Shown here piece by piece: positions 28,301 through 34,416 of a DNA stretch of 37,323 bases. The position numbers were made by a program, and so were the translations under genes. Source of the DNA: Pseudomonadota bacterium (GTDB lineage: Bacteria > Pseudomonadota > Gammaproteobacteria > Coxiellales > Coxiellaceae). The DNA is taken from contig JAFEDN010000005.1 of NCBI GenBank assembly GCA_018241585.1, positions 1 to 37,323 on the forward strand. Reading direction: 5' to 3'. The notes under the pieces were generated by a model, which saw only the letters and a list, made by a program, of their open reading frames with translations, ran no database searches and was not told the DNA's origin. The stretch's first letter is position 1. Each line of letters opens with the position of its first letter.

Positions 28301-28766
28301 CCATATTGTCCTGTGTTTGGATAATGACGGTCAGAGTCCGCAAAGTGATCGGTTGATTCGCTTTGCTGCCGAACAGTTACAACAGCAAGGCAAAACCGTC
28401 TGGATGGCGCAACCCAAAATTGAAGGTCAGGATTATAATGACGTTCTCAAACAACAAGGCCAACAAGCCGTTAAAACTGAATTAAACCAGGCTATCCCGT
28501 ATGATGATTATCGGGATCAAAAGACAGGACGTACTTTACAGAAAACGCTTCAGCAGCACGGTGAGGTCACTCGTCAGGAAAATTCCTTAGAAAAATTACT
28601 CCGGGAAAGTGATGTTTTATCGAAAATTTATCCCGAAATGGACTCCAAGCTGCATCAGCAGGATATCGTTACGATTCGCGAAAAAAATACGGTACCCCAA
28701 AAAACGCCAACCCAGCAGCAAAAACCTTCCCCCAGGCTCGAAAAAGAACTGGATTTAGAACTTTAA
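22317..28766 (+). CDS. traI: Conjugative relaxase-helicase TraI with C-terminal Toprim/primase-like region
   Basis: A 2149-residue MOB_F relaxase, about 390 residues longer than F TraI. The N-terminal TrwC domain has Tyr16, Tyr23, Tyr24 (F has a fourth at 17; here Phe17) and the metal-binding His151, His162, His164 with the same 11/2 spacing as F. The first RecD-like module has Walker A at 474-481 (GPTGSGKT) but a degenerate Walker B (VDNA, 570-573). The second has Walker A at 1122-1129 (GFAGTGKT), DES at 1200-1202 and a late YTITGYGAQGKT motif. Beyond about residue 1740 lies a primase-like block (QYRYGSKQGSLVITLNGDKR) and a Toprim triad Glu1959 (AEGLETAL), Asp2002/Asp2004 (LDNDG). It should nick oriT, unwind the strand and perhaps prime it. 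Confidence 0.93.
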   Translation: MLSTKVIKNVEQAAHYFLGQENYYTEGNALTQEHSQWWGKGAAALGLSGAVDSKPFTALLQGYLPSGQQLGKKVDGEIIHRPGFDLTFSIPKSVSILALLGEDERIFKAIETATDRVLEGIEREQAKTRVRKDGVLKVERTGNLVVARFLHDISREGDPQLHTHCVVMNATLRKDGQWRSLASKLGHYAQDTPTAPGGFLEDVRHHQKYYGALFRAELAYELQQLGYTVEKTGAHGFYEIAGISRESLETFSQRRRDIEAYLKSHGLSGAKAAELATLKTRRAKQAIDHSTLKNLWETRAALCGVLAFEEAREVVAQSRQQAAGTLATPEQTQPISVDTLAKAQFAIKEAIAHLSETQVALKETELLTRAVYYGLGNVLVSALIPALQVVERSGELIPITGDDKGERQFTTPTLLGYEKALLQTINQPHPSGQPLVEASLLKAFLQQHPDLTHEQQQAIRTLFSSDRPLMALTGPTGSGKTHLIEPMMTLARLGGYQPILLTSKQAETIQLQKQIQKAPTNLREWLQRLFDRQQFDTVFSYLRKSQETPSRLESWVQHHLHAPKKPVIFVDNATQLSSRQVCELRSEVQRRDGYLVLIGDRQSTLTWRAGTPLTQLLAHGLLAAELSSQPPQPSNPLKTAISHSLQKNIVAAFQQIGQRLISVEDREQRQSVMAAQVAGLSAEERARTVVLATTPAVTHELNVAIREAMKTRGEIDNNPKNEVSLTMLLPRYFRLAEQHTARHYTTGQWIRFHQDDRVLRVHRGDYCRIEQIDQKTNELLLKNSRDKKGRIYRWNPDKSPEGAIEVFDEKTRAFAAGDTLLCHRSNKAHGLVKGDRVMVTAVTEHHLTVRHESGKPLPSWKLSEMSSRHWDYGVALTPWQASHRHPDIVIAYQNSQSRQSHQRAFYQLLAQAGQQAWIYTENSTQLLKTLEKHTGDKLTATEALLQNPASDSKAVSSSTADYLRLLETAVQNALQRFSDALPLSQPDATALAAQEAVRYALAYLSEKEAAFEHKEVMTVALSHVLGQVNQKALQQAILQAEKQGELIRGVYSENGTRWTTREALTLEKEMVRLAQQDRGALPPRLSVEVVNRYLDKASASEEHARVLRELAGKTDRIVLLQGFAGTGKTTLLQHIEQLQHIHGALQEGQQALLCLAPTHAAVKEIRGRGLAGYTLDRFLLNVAAGKLTPEAYRGRCIVVDESSMVSNQRLHDFLRAVIHLEAWGMLIGDIRQYTAVDSGKPFEMLQQIGLSVVYLTQITRQKEETLQAAVKAVYQKDFAGVFKILENRIIEVGGFIDDENKRQDNRAERMALIAEDYVSRDAARRAQTQIITFGNEDRVLQNALVREGLILKGELSGPRLTTNILVSRRLSEIERSQVGFYHVGDVLRFNVSQSGGIHKGDYWTVAGITPQGQRLQLERPGSDPVLWKPQPYQSGKRAGVEVYEVERRELMVGDLIRWTRTDEALGLLSPEMARVEAVILPSKTPEHSVPVVTASGEIGKPSPLKPPTDPAKMIVRSLQLTDQGLTPTGHPIELISTHLRLQHWDHAYTITGYGAQGKTIREVLINAESYRPQLTSQRSLLVVLTRATHQVTLYTDDKERLLRAIQSNPGHKSSALEAVGEISSLSTPQSAFSGRNPEISQDRQGYDPIVSKAFYPDELAALGMGASESPDAWRLTIASPEGRLGNENYSDNKQTVKFEPIPTKPTPLPRLDAQRISQLLTDQAESVVEQLLGEPKTRMGGQYRYGSKQGSLVITLNGDKRGLWHDFQTGEGGHLLDLIAFKKDLDKRRDFRVVLQEALKILGTSQADMSVQDSASVSPPKPTKSAPAVSHTLTPEQQRSLRYAQQLAKESRPIAGTLAERYLREHRGIVLDKFPESVRFHPGIYSRRNESVNPALLVVAKDSANQVQAVQAIFLDKESAQKADVEVKKQTWGRPSQGSVALQSLGKTPVSQGVTYLAEGLETALSVYQALNGADVRITLGKANFKAIDPAKTHHHIVLCLDNDGQSPQSDRLIRFAAEQLQQQGKTVWMAQPKIEGQDYNDVLKQQGQQAVKTELNQAIPYDDYRDQKTGRTLQKTLQQHGEVTRQENSLEKLLRESDVLSKIYPEMDSKLHQQDIVTIREKNTVPQKTPTQQQKPSPRLEKELDLEL

Positions 28767-28807
28767 AACCGCTCAGTTTGTTACAACCTATTTCCATTAA
28801 TCTGTAG

Positions 28808-29185
28808 CTAACGAGTAGGACTCTCAAAGGGTTGGATGGATTTTAGCAGAGTTTGCACAACAGAGCTGGCTTTTTGTTGAGCGTCTTCTATCAAAGCGTC
28901 ACGATCTTTTAAAGGAGCTTGAGTAAGAGTATCGACTAGATGTCTGACCAAAAGGCAGATTTCTTGTTGCCAACCGAGCTGTGTTTGCCACAGCAGGCGT
29001 TGTTCTTCGACACTTAAGTAGAGTGGACGTTCACCTGGATTTTTTTCTACGGCGGCTTCTTCAACGGTAAAGCCGGTGCGGATCAACATGCGTAAACATT
29101 CAGAGAGGATCAATCCTTTTTGTTGAGCCAGCCGTTCGATTTTTTCTAAATCTTCCGGGGGAATGCTGATAGTGATGCGTTTCAT
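28808..29185 (-). CDS. RHH relaxosome accessory protein (TrwA/TraY/MobC-like)
   Basis: A 125-residue protein with an N-terminal RHH: strand KRITISIPPEDLEKIERL, helix AQQKGLILSECLRMLIRTGF. A helical C-terminal oligomerisation or TraI-contact region follows. I prefer the ATG at 29185, which has GGAAG upstream, to the one at 29197. It is convergent with traI, 41 bp away, and its promoter side faces the candidate oriT and its CAAAGTGATG boxes. R388 TrwA and F TraY are RHH proteins encoded next to oriT, so relaxosome assembly plus autoregulation is the likely role. Exact family not established. Confidence 0.75.
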   Translation of the reverse strand: MKRITISIPPEDLEKIERLAQQKGLILSECLRMLIRTGFTVEEAAVEKNPGERPLYLSVEEQRLLWQTQLGWQQEICLLVRHLVDTLTQAPLKDRDALIEDAQQKASSVVQTLLKSIQPFESPTR

Positions 29186-29248
29186 TTTAACTTCCATTGT
29201 TGAATAATTTTGTTTTTTCTACTGATATTCGCCATGTCTTAAAAGGGA

Positions 29249-29258
29249 CAAAGTGATG
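29249..29258 (+). repeat. CAAAGTGATG box 1
   Basis: First of three perfect 10-bp copies in this gap; the others are at 29360-29369 (minus) and 29740-29749 (plus). It sits about 65 bp upstream of the RHH gene start, immediately beside CATCATCACT on the other strand. Likely binding site of the adjacent RHH protein. Confidence 0.55.
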
Positions 29259-29348
29259 CGAACATCATCACTATACCATAAAAAACTGGCAAAAAAAGCT
29301 TATTTTTTAAAAAAATGAGTGATAATCCGAGAAAAATTGCCAAATCTT

Positions 29349-29369
29349 CATCACTTCATCATCACTTTG
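29349..29369 (-). repeat. Tandem CATCACTT boxes (boxes 2a/2b)
   Basis: CATCACTT occurs at 29349-29356 and again in CATCACTTTG at 29360-29369, an 11-bp step or one helical turn. The second copy is the complement of CAAAGTGATG. Phased repeats fit cooperative binding of RHH dimers. Confidence 0.55.
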
Positions 29370-29435
29370 GTAAAAATGGCTGTTTTTTCTGCATGCCCGT
29401 ACTGCAGTGTAAGGGTTTGAATGATTGAACTATTC

Positions 29436-29470
29436 CGCACAAGCACTCATAGTGCGACGGGTGTGGATCC
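29436..29470 (+). other. oriT: Candidate oriT nic region (F-like)
   Basis: GCGACGGGTGTGGATCC contains GGGTGTGG (29459-29466), the core around the F-plasmid nic site, where TraI cuts between T and G. Just 5' is a hairpin GCACT-CAT-AGTGC (29443-29455) with an alternative CGCAC/GTGCG pairing (29436-29440 / 29452-29456). An inverted repeat a few bases 5' of nic is typical of MOB_F origins. By analogy the cut would fall after position 29464 on the plus strand, sending DNA to the right first and tra genes last. Confidence 0.6.
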
Positions 29471-29739
29471 TCACTCAAAAGAAAAGACGCGATCTGACTA
29501 CGCTCTGATGTCGTTCTGTATTCCATAGTTTTAACCAACGGATTTTTTTTCATGCATTTAATTTAACGAATTTTAACGGGTTTTACAAACGATTTTTAAA
29601 TGATTGTCGGATGATTGATTTAATTTTTAAGTTGAGATTCTATTTGCAGTGAATTTTATTTTTTAAATAGCAGATCAGATTCAGTTTCAATGATTTTTAT
29701 CCGTATGGATTCATTTCATAGCTATTTTACAGTCATTTT

Positions 29740-29749
29740 CAAAGTGATG
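29740..29749 (+). repeat. CAAAGTGATG box 3
   Basis: Third perfect copy, on the far side of the candidate nic site and about 140 bp upstream of the small RHH gene at 29892. Its position suggests the same regulator acts on both flanks of oriT. Confidence 0.5.
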
Positions 29750-29891
29750 TAAAAATTTTTTCACTCTTTAAATAGTACCTAAATTTTGCTTGCAGTTCTA
29801 TTTTGAATGAGTTAGGGTCACAAATGGATAGCGGAGTTATTTTTATGAAATGATGACGCTGAAACTTAATTTATCAATAAGAGGTATTTTT

Positions 29892-30113
29892 ATGGCGCTA
29901 TTAGCCCCACAACAAAAATCTAAAAAAATCCCTATTTCATTGCGATTTGATGAATTATTATTAACACAAATTAAATCTTATAATGAATGGGCTGGTATTG
30001 AACGTATTGATCATTTTATTGAGCAAGCTGCTAGATTTGTGTTAGAAAAGGATAAAGATTGGCAAAAAAAATCCGAAAAATTTTCATCAGGAGAAACTCA
30101 AAATCAGTCATAA
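29892..30113 (+). CDS. Small RHH/CopG-like protein (73 aa)
   Basis: A 73-residue basic protein with a recognisable RHH pattern: strand KIPISLRFDELLLTQIKSYN, then helices with WAGIERIDHFIEQAARFVL. A charged tail follows. ATG 29892 has AAGAGG at good spacing; an in-frame start 42 bp upstream lacks one. It is the first gene on the leading side of the candidate oriT, a typical place for a relaxosome or leading-region regulator. AT-rich relative to the tra genes. Confidence 0.65.
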   Translation: MALLAPQQKSKKIPISLRFDELLLTQIKSYNEWAGIERIDHFIEQAARFVLEKDKDWQKKSEKFSSGETQNQS

Positions 30114-30386
30114 ATGGGGATGATAAAAAGCAGTAAACTATCTTGTCATCTAGGCAGAAATTCAATCAATTAGAATAGTATATAAGAACTTTTATAGAGT
30201 CTATATATTATCTAACTATTGAATATTTTAAATGAATAAATGCTATTATTAAAATTTGTTTTAGTAAGGTAGTTATTGGAAAAATTTTGAGAAGATATTT
30301 TGAAGTATATAAGCAATTCAAAGCAAAATAATCTACTTCCCTAAAATTAATATCTTTGTTGAATGCTACATTTTATTTACAGCAAT

Positions 30387-31541
30387 TTATTTCAATTTAT
30401 AACTAATGCTACTATTTACTAGATTGTCTTTCTCGCTGTCTTGTAAAGATTCTTTTATTTTCTGATATATATCATTTGCTTCTTTTTCTAATGGCTTTAA
30501 CTCAAGTTGTAGGCTTACATTAGACGATGATCGTTGTTTTAGGCGAGCAATCCTTTCTTCAATTTCAATTTGTCTTTGAGTAGTAGACAATAGGTTTGCA
30601 TTAAACTTAATTTCGGTTTTAGAATACTTATAATGTACCGGCCAAAAATTATGTATGCTTTTGCTGGCCTTAAGCATTCTTTGATTAGAATGTTTAAAAT
30701 CCGTTAAGAAAATAGTTGGCATTCCGGTAAATGCTAGTCCATCTAAAGCACCAGACATCATACCAATTAAAAATTTAACTCCGCATTGCTCTCGAAGAAT
30801 AGAATATAACTTTATTTGCTTAGCAATTGAATTTTCTTTAAAAGGATCTTTTTTGGGAAGCTCAGTTAAATCATCGTTAAAAATTATCTCTTTCTGTTCA
30901 AAATCATTTCCAATATCTTTACTTTCTTTTTCCTGCAGTTTGTCACCAACAAATATAAACTCCAGTTTCTGAAACTCAGTTTTTGTTAATTGATCGATAT
31001 TGTGGCAAGTCGCTAAAATCGTATCTATAATAGTTTTTAATATAAAATAATTTATATCCTTGCTAACTTCTTTCTTTTTTCTTATAAAAACCAAATATTT
31101 CCTATTCTCATTTTGAAATCTCTTTACTGTCTCATTGCAAAAAAGACTAAATGCGTCAGAACTGGGAAGGCTGCGTAAAGGTTTTGTAAACTCTGTAAGT
31201 AACACCTTGCTTACTTCTTTATGATCTTTTTGTTCAAAATGAGAACTTACAATTTCTGTTGCGGCAGGCATATCATAAATTTTATTTTCATCTCTGAATT
31301 TGTCATAGGGTTTTTCTTGTGGTTTTCCATTGTTTTTACGCGGCAATTGTTCAAAAATAGATGCTAGATTGTCGTCATCGAGGATTTGTTTTTGGTCTAA
31401 TATTTCACTCAAAAATTGTTGATGGTTTTTGCTAGCAAGAGTTAAATTTACTATTTGTAAATCTTCTGAAAGTAGCAATGCGGCTCCTACATGGTAGATT
31501 TCACCGAAAGCATAATGCTTATGAAGAAAAAACTTTTTCAT
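30387..31541 (-). CDS. Unrecognised 384-residue protein
   Basis: I recognise no family. The gene is markedly AT-rich and its product Lys/Glu/Phe-rich, unlike the tra genes. There is no signal peptide. A short Gly-containing block (CGVKFLIGMMSGALDGLAFT, then GMPTIFLTD) has the look of a glycosyltransferase-type nucleotide-sugar pocket, but no catalytic motif can be assigned. The C-terminal about 80 residues are predicted coiled coil (IEIEERIARLKQ). ATG 31541 has AAGGAAG nearby. Base composition and isolation suggest recent acquisition into the leading region; a cargo or effector-type gene is possible. Confidence 0.6.
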   Translation of the reverse strand: MKKFFLHKHYAFGEIYHVGAALLLSEDLQIVNLTLASKNHQQFLSEILDQKQILDDDNLASIFEQLPRKNNGKPQEKPYDKFRDENKIYDMPAATEIVSSHFEQKDHKEVSKVLLTEFTKPLRSLPSSDAFSLFCNETVKRFQNENRKYLVFIRKKKEVSKDINYFILKTIIDTILATCHNIDQLTKTEFQKLEFIFVGDKLQEKESKDIGNDFEQKEIIFNDDLTELPKKDPFKENSIAKQIKLYSILREQCGVKFLIGMMSGALDGLAFTGMPTIFLTDFKHSNQRMLKASKSIHNFWPVHYKYSKTEIKFNANLLSTTQRQIEIEERIARLKQRSSSNVSLQLELKPLEKEANDIYQKIKESLQDSEKDNLVNSSISYKLK

Positions 31542-31719
31542 ATATAATATCTTCCTTGTTTATTTAAACATAAAATTGATCAATGTATAGAATACGAATA
31601 CAACAGCGGCTTCTACTAGATCATCTATACTTTGAACAGTAATTGCTTTGCTGCTCATAAAAAATTATGCTTGTCGACCCCGACCCCTTCCGCAATACGT
31701 TTCTCCATGAAAGATGGCA

Positions 31720-32676
31720 TTATTCAGTCTTTCCTGCTTTCATCATGGCGGCTAATGGACCGTTTTGGAGAGGGACTGGTAACGTTTCGTAAATATGGGC
31801 GATCACGCTCATGACGGCAGCATGGTGTTCCGGCTTCACTTCAAAAAGCCGAATAAATGCCACCGGTGCCTCCAGTACCGAATAACGAGAGACATTCAGC
31901 CGGATCCAAAAATCGGCGACCCGCGTCGGTGACATAAACTGGGTGGCGTTAATACCCTGCTCATGAAGTACGTCAATCGCGATAGCATAGCACCATTTTT
32001 TAATTTTTTTGTGGGGATTTTTGTATTTTAAGTTGCCTGCCCATTCGTGGAGCTGTGGGGGTGCTATTTTTTTGATCTTGCCATAGCGCGCCGCCGTCGC
32101 TTCTAAGGCCGTACAGGTTCTGCCGACCGGCTGTTTTAAATCCAGCAAAGTTTGAAATAAGGTATGACTTTCCGGATCGGAAGCACAGTTGGTTTCTTCC
32201 AGCGTATCCGGTAGCACAGGCACGCCAGCGCTGGCTAAGATGCCACTCTTAAATCCATTTTTGAGGTCAATGTGTTCCTCAATCCGGCGTGCTTGTTCAA
32301 GCAAAGTATTAAGGATAATTTGATGGGGGATAAAATCCAATCCAGCCCGTCCAGCTTCCAAAGATAAGCGGGTCAATGCTGTCAGTAAGGGGATCGGCAT
32401 TCGAACCGATACTTTTTTCAGTTGGTCGGCGGCAATCTGAAAGGATTCACCGAATCGAGTTTCAGCCAGCCAATTGTGCAGTTGCATGATTTCGTCGGGT
32501 TCCAGTTGTCCCCATAATTCTGGAAAATCGTCATGATCAATAGGCAGTGAACCTAGGGATCCTAGTTGTTTGAAATGGAATTTAGATTTCTGAGTGGCCG
32601 GATCGATGGATTTATAGCGACGGAACACATCCACCCGAATTTTCTTCTGGGTTTTTATCAATCGCATTTCGAGCAT
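31720..32676 (-). CDS. Unrecognised 318-residue protein
   Basis: No family recognised. A soluble, basic protein with an N-terminal mixed region (RLIKTQKKIRVDVFRRYKSI, FHFKQLGSLGSLPIDHDDFP), then helices, and a C-terminal KKIKKWCYAIAIDVLHEQGI block. I chose the ATG at 32676, which has GGGAGG 9 nt upstream, over a TTG at 32718. It lies 45 bp after the stop of the split gene and probably formed an operon with it. The RIT insertion upstream likely separates it from that operon's promoter. An accessory gene of the conjugative element is the best guess. Confidence 0.65.
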   Translation of the reverse strand: MLEMRLIKTQKKIRVDVFRRYKSIDPATQKSKFHFKQLGSLGSLPIDHDDFPELWGQLEPDEIMQLHNWLAETRFGESFQIAADQLKKVSVRMPIPLLTALTRLSLEAGRAGLDFIPHQIILNTLLEQARRIEEHIDLKNGFKSGILASAGVPVLPDTLEETNCASDPESHTLFQTLLDLKQPVGRTCTALEATAARYGKIKKIAPPQLHEWAGNLKYKNPHKKIKKWCYAIAIDVLHEQGINATQFMSPTRVADFWIRLNVSRYSVLEAPVAFIRLFEVKPEHHAAVMSVIAHIYETLPVPLQNGPLAAMMKAGKTE

Positions 32677-32685
32677 TGGGGCAAG

Positions 32686-32714
32686 CCTCCCTGATTCCAG
32701 GGAGGTATTCCTCC
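32686..32714 (-). promoter_or_regulatory. Mutually exclusive hairpins over the ribosome binding site
   Basis: On the minus strand GGAGG (A), CCTCC (B) and GGGAGG (C, the ribosome site of the 32676 start) follow one another. B can pair with C as CCTCCCTG/CAGGGAGG (8 bp, 4-nt loop ATTC) or with A as GGAGG/CCTCC (5 bp, loop of 4). The first hides the ribosome site, the second frees it. The upstream stop codon ends at 32722, so ribosomes reaching it could open the structure. Confidence 0.55.
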
Positions 32715-32721
32715 CCAACTG

Positions 32722-32989
32722 TTAGCGGTAACTCAGGACGTCGATCATTTGTCCGGGGCCGCGTGTATCCAGATTGTACCAAAAGACTGTGCTGTTGTGA
32801 CCCTCTGCGGGATGATTGTCTTGAATGCAGAGTGCGATCAGCGGACTGCCGGGGATCGCATCTTCAATTCGAATTTGTTTTTGACGATCAATGGAAAATA
32901 AGTCATGCAAATCCAGATATCTTGCCCACTGTCCGGCCTGTTCCGGATTGGAAGCAAAATCCCACCGCTTATTCCGAGCACGGAATAAA
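32722..32989 (-). pseudogene. 3' fragment of gene split by the RIT element
   Basis: This is the C-terminal part of an open frame that begins only with the RIT terminal repeat. It encodes LFRARNKRWDFASNPEQAGQ...MIDVLSYR (88 residues). The matching N-terminal part is at 36420-36872 on the same strand beyond the element. Joining the two through one shared CG restores frame and reads ISGLRLFRARNKRWDF. The rejoined gene would code for about 240 residues. A TTG within the fragment could start a 62-residue peptide, but that is unlikely to be functional. Family unknown. Confidence 0.8.
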
Positions 32990-33015
32990 CGGTGTTATCC
33001 CGATTCCCGTATTAT
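32990..33015 (+). repeat. RIT left terminal inverted repeat
   Basis: A 26-bp end beginning CGGTGTTAT and ending CCCGTATTAT. It matches the complement of 36394-36419 at 23 of 26 positions, including both of those blocks. It marks the junction with the interrupted gene. Confidence 0.85.
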
Positions 33016-33155
33016 ACCGATCTATTTTTCGCTATTTAAGTAACTTATTGTAACTTAAACAGAATATTTGTAATTCTTTTTTATACACTCGGCATAAGTA
33101 TTTATCTTATTCTATACTTATTAAAGTAATCCACCTTATTTTGTGGAGAACTCGT

Positions 33156-34403
33156 ATGCCAGTGCTAGAGAAAATTTATCACGATAAACTTGTTATTCAA
33201 GAGTTACGTCAAAGTGTACTTGGTAAATATATTGATGATTTTGCATTATACTTGCAGGAGTTAGGATATTCCAAAAAAAAATTTCGATCTCGTTTAACTG
33301 TTATTAGAAAACTGAGTACATGGTTAACGAAAAATAGCATTGGCCTTTATGATTTAAATCAAGAGAAAATCAATCAGTTTATTAAACTCAGGGCACGTCA
33401 ATCAACAGCATACTTGAAACGCGGTGATAGAAAGACTCTAAGCTACTTTATTGATTATCTTCGTCGAAAAAAAATTATACCACAATTAATTCCAGCGACA
33501 CCAGAAAATGAAGCTATCGAAAATATAATACAATCTTATATAAAATATCTGGATGAAGATAAGGGACTCAGTGCTTTAACAATAACAAGAAATAAACGAT
33601 TTATTTATGATTTTCTTTATAAAAACTTTGGAAAAAATAAATTTACTCCGAAAAAAATTACACAAAGTTTAATATTACTTTACATCATAAAATTCAAAGA
33701 GCGGCACGCGGTGAGAAATCTCCAAGTAATGGTTAGTATACTCCGATCATTTCTTCGATATTTAGTAATGATTGGAAATCTCAGTGTTCAACTTGCAAAT
33801 TGCATTCCAGCCATGCCCAGTCATCGGGCTGCGAATCTTCCTGTATTCCTTGTCAAATCTGAAACTAAAAAACTATTAAAAACATGTGATCGTCGCACAT
33901 CAAATGGGCGACGTAATTATGCTATTTTACTCTTGTTGATGCGTTTAGGGTTGAGAGCATCCGAGGTGCTCAATCTAACACTCGATAATATTAATTGGGA
34001 TCTGGGTGAATTAGAAATTAGCGGTAAGGGTAGAAAGCATCGAGTACTTCCACTTTCTAATGATATAGGAAAAGCACTCACTTCTTATATTTGTTACGCT
34101 CGTCCTAAATGTTTGCATCGCCAGGTATTTATCTGTAGTCGGGCTCCTCACAAGGGTTTAGGTAATCCGAGTAGCATTAGTACAATAGTTCGCAGAGCAC
34201 TGATTGCTGCTGGGCTAAAACCTCAGCAAATGGGTGCTCATCTTCTGCGATATACAGCCGCTACAGAAACCTTGAGCAAGGGGGCCACTCTTTTTGAGAT
34301 TGGGGAACTCTTGGGGCATCGCTCCATTGATACCACGGCTATTTATACCAAAATTGATGTGGTTGCTTTAAGAGAGCTAGCCAAACCATGGCCAATCAAA
34401 TGA
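33156..34403 (+). CDS. ritA: RIT tyrosine recombinase A
   Basis: A 415-residue tyrosine recombinase with an N-terminal SAM-like core-binding domain and a C-terminal catalytic domain. Catalytic residues are visible: Arg267 (LRASEV), Lys291 (GKGRK), His362 and Arg365 (HLLR), His388 (LGHRS) and Tyr397. ATG 33156 has GGAG upstream; a TTG five codons earlier is unlikely. It is the longest of the trio, as usual for the first RIT gene. Two direct GTAACTTA repeats (33040-33047, 33050-33057) lie in its upstream region. Confidence 0.9.
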   Translation: MPVLEKIYHDKLVIQELRQSVLGKYIDDFALYLQELGYSKKKFRSRLTVIRKLSTWLTKNSIGLYDLNQEKINQFIKLRARQSTAYLKRGDRKTLSYFIDYLRRKKIIPQLIPATPENEAIENIIQSYIKYLDEDKGLSALTITRNKRFIYDFLYKNFGKNKFTPKKITQSLILLYIIKFKERHAVRNLQVMVSILRSFLRYLVMIGNLSVQLANCIPAMPSHRAANLPVFLVKSETKKLLKTCDRRTSNGRRNYAILLLLMRLGLRASEVLNLTLDNINWDLGELEISGKGRKHRVLPLSNDIGKALTSYICYARPKCLHRQVFICSRAPHKGLGNPSSISTIVRRALIAAGLKPQQMGAHLLRYTAATETLSKGATLFEIGELLGHRSIDTTAIYTKIDVVALRELAKPWPIK

Positions 34404-34416
34404 ATGGAGATTAATA

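Larger units (their letters stand above)
29198..29891. other. Gene-poor oriT-type region
   Basis: This 694-bp stretch holds no convincing gene. It contains three perfect CAAAGTGATG boxes, related CATCAC repeats at 29266-29272 and 29349-29356, a hairpin beside a GGGTGTGG nic-like core, and several TTTAAC repeats (about 29528-29578) in AT-rich DNA. The sequence from about 29600 to 29850 is strongly AT-rich with no further clear structure. Presumed to be the transfer origin and leading-side promoters. Confidence 0.6.

Noticed and set aside
28767..28807. Terminator between convergent traI and RHH gene
   Set aside because: No stable hairpin with a T-run on either strand.
29362..29553. 63-codon open frame across the oriT candidate
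   Set aside because: No ribosome site, no family pattern, and it covers the repeats and hairpin of the transfer origin.
30119..30153. Hairpin after the 73-residue RHH gene
   Set aside because: Short imperfect stem (7 of 8) with a long loop and no T-run; not convincing.
3024..33003. Resemblance of TTTCCCGA boxes to TTATCCCGA at the RIT end
   Set aside because: Only one RIT copy has the CCCGA form; the others read ACCGA or GCCGA. Treated as coincidence.
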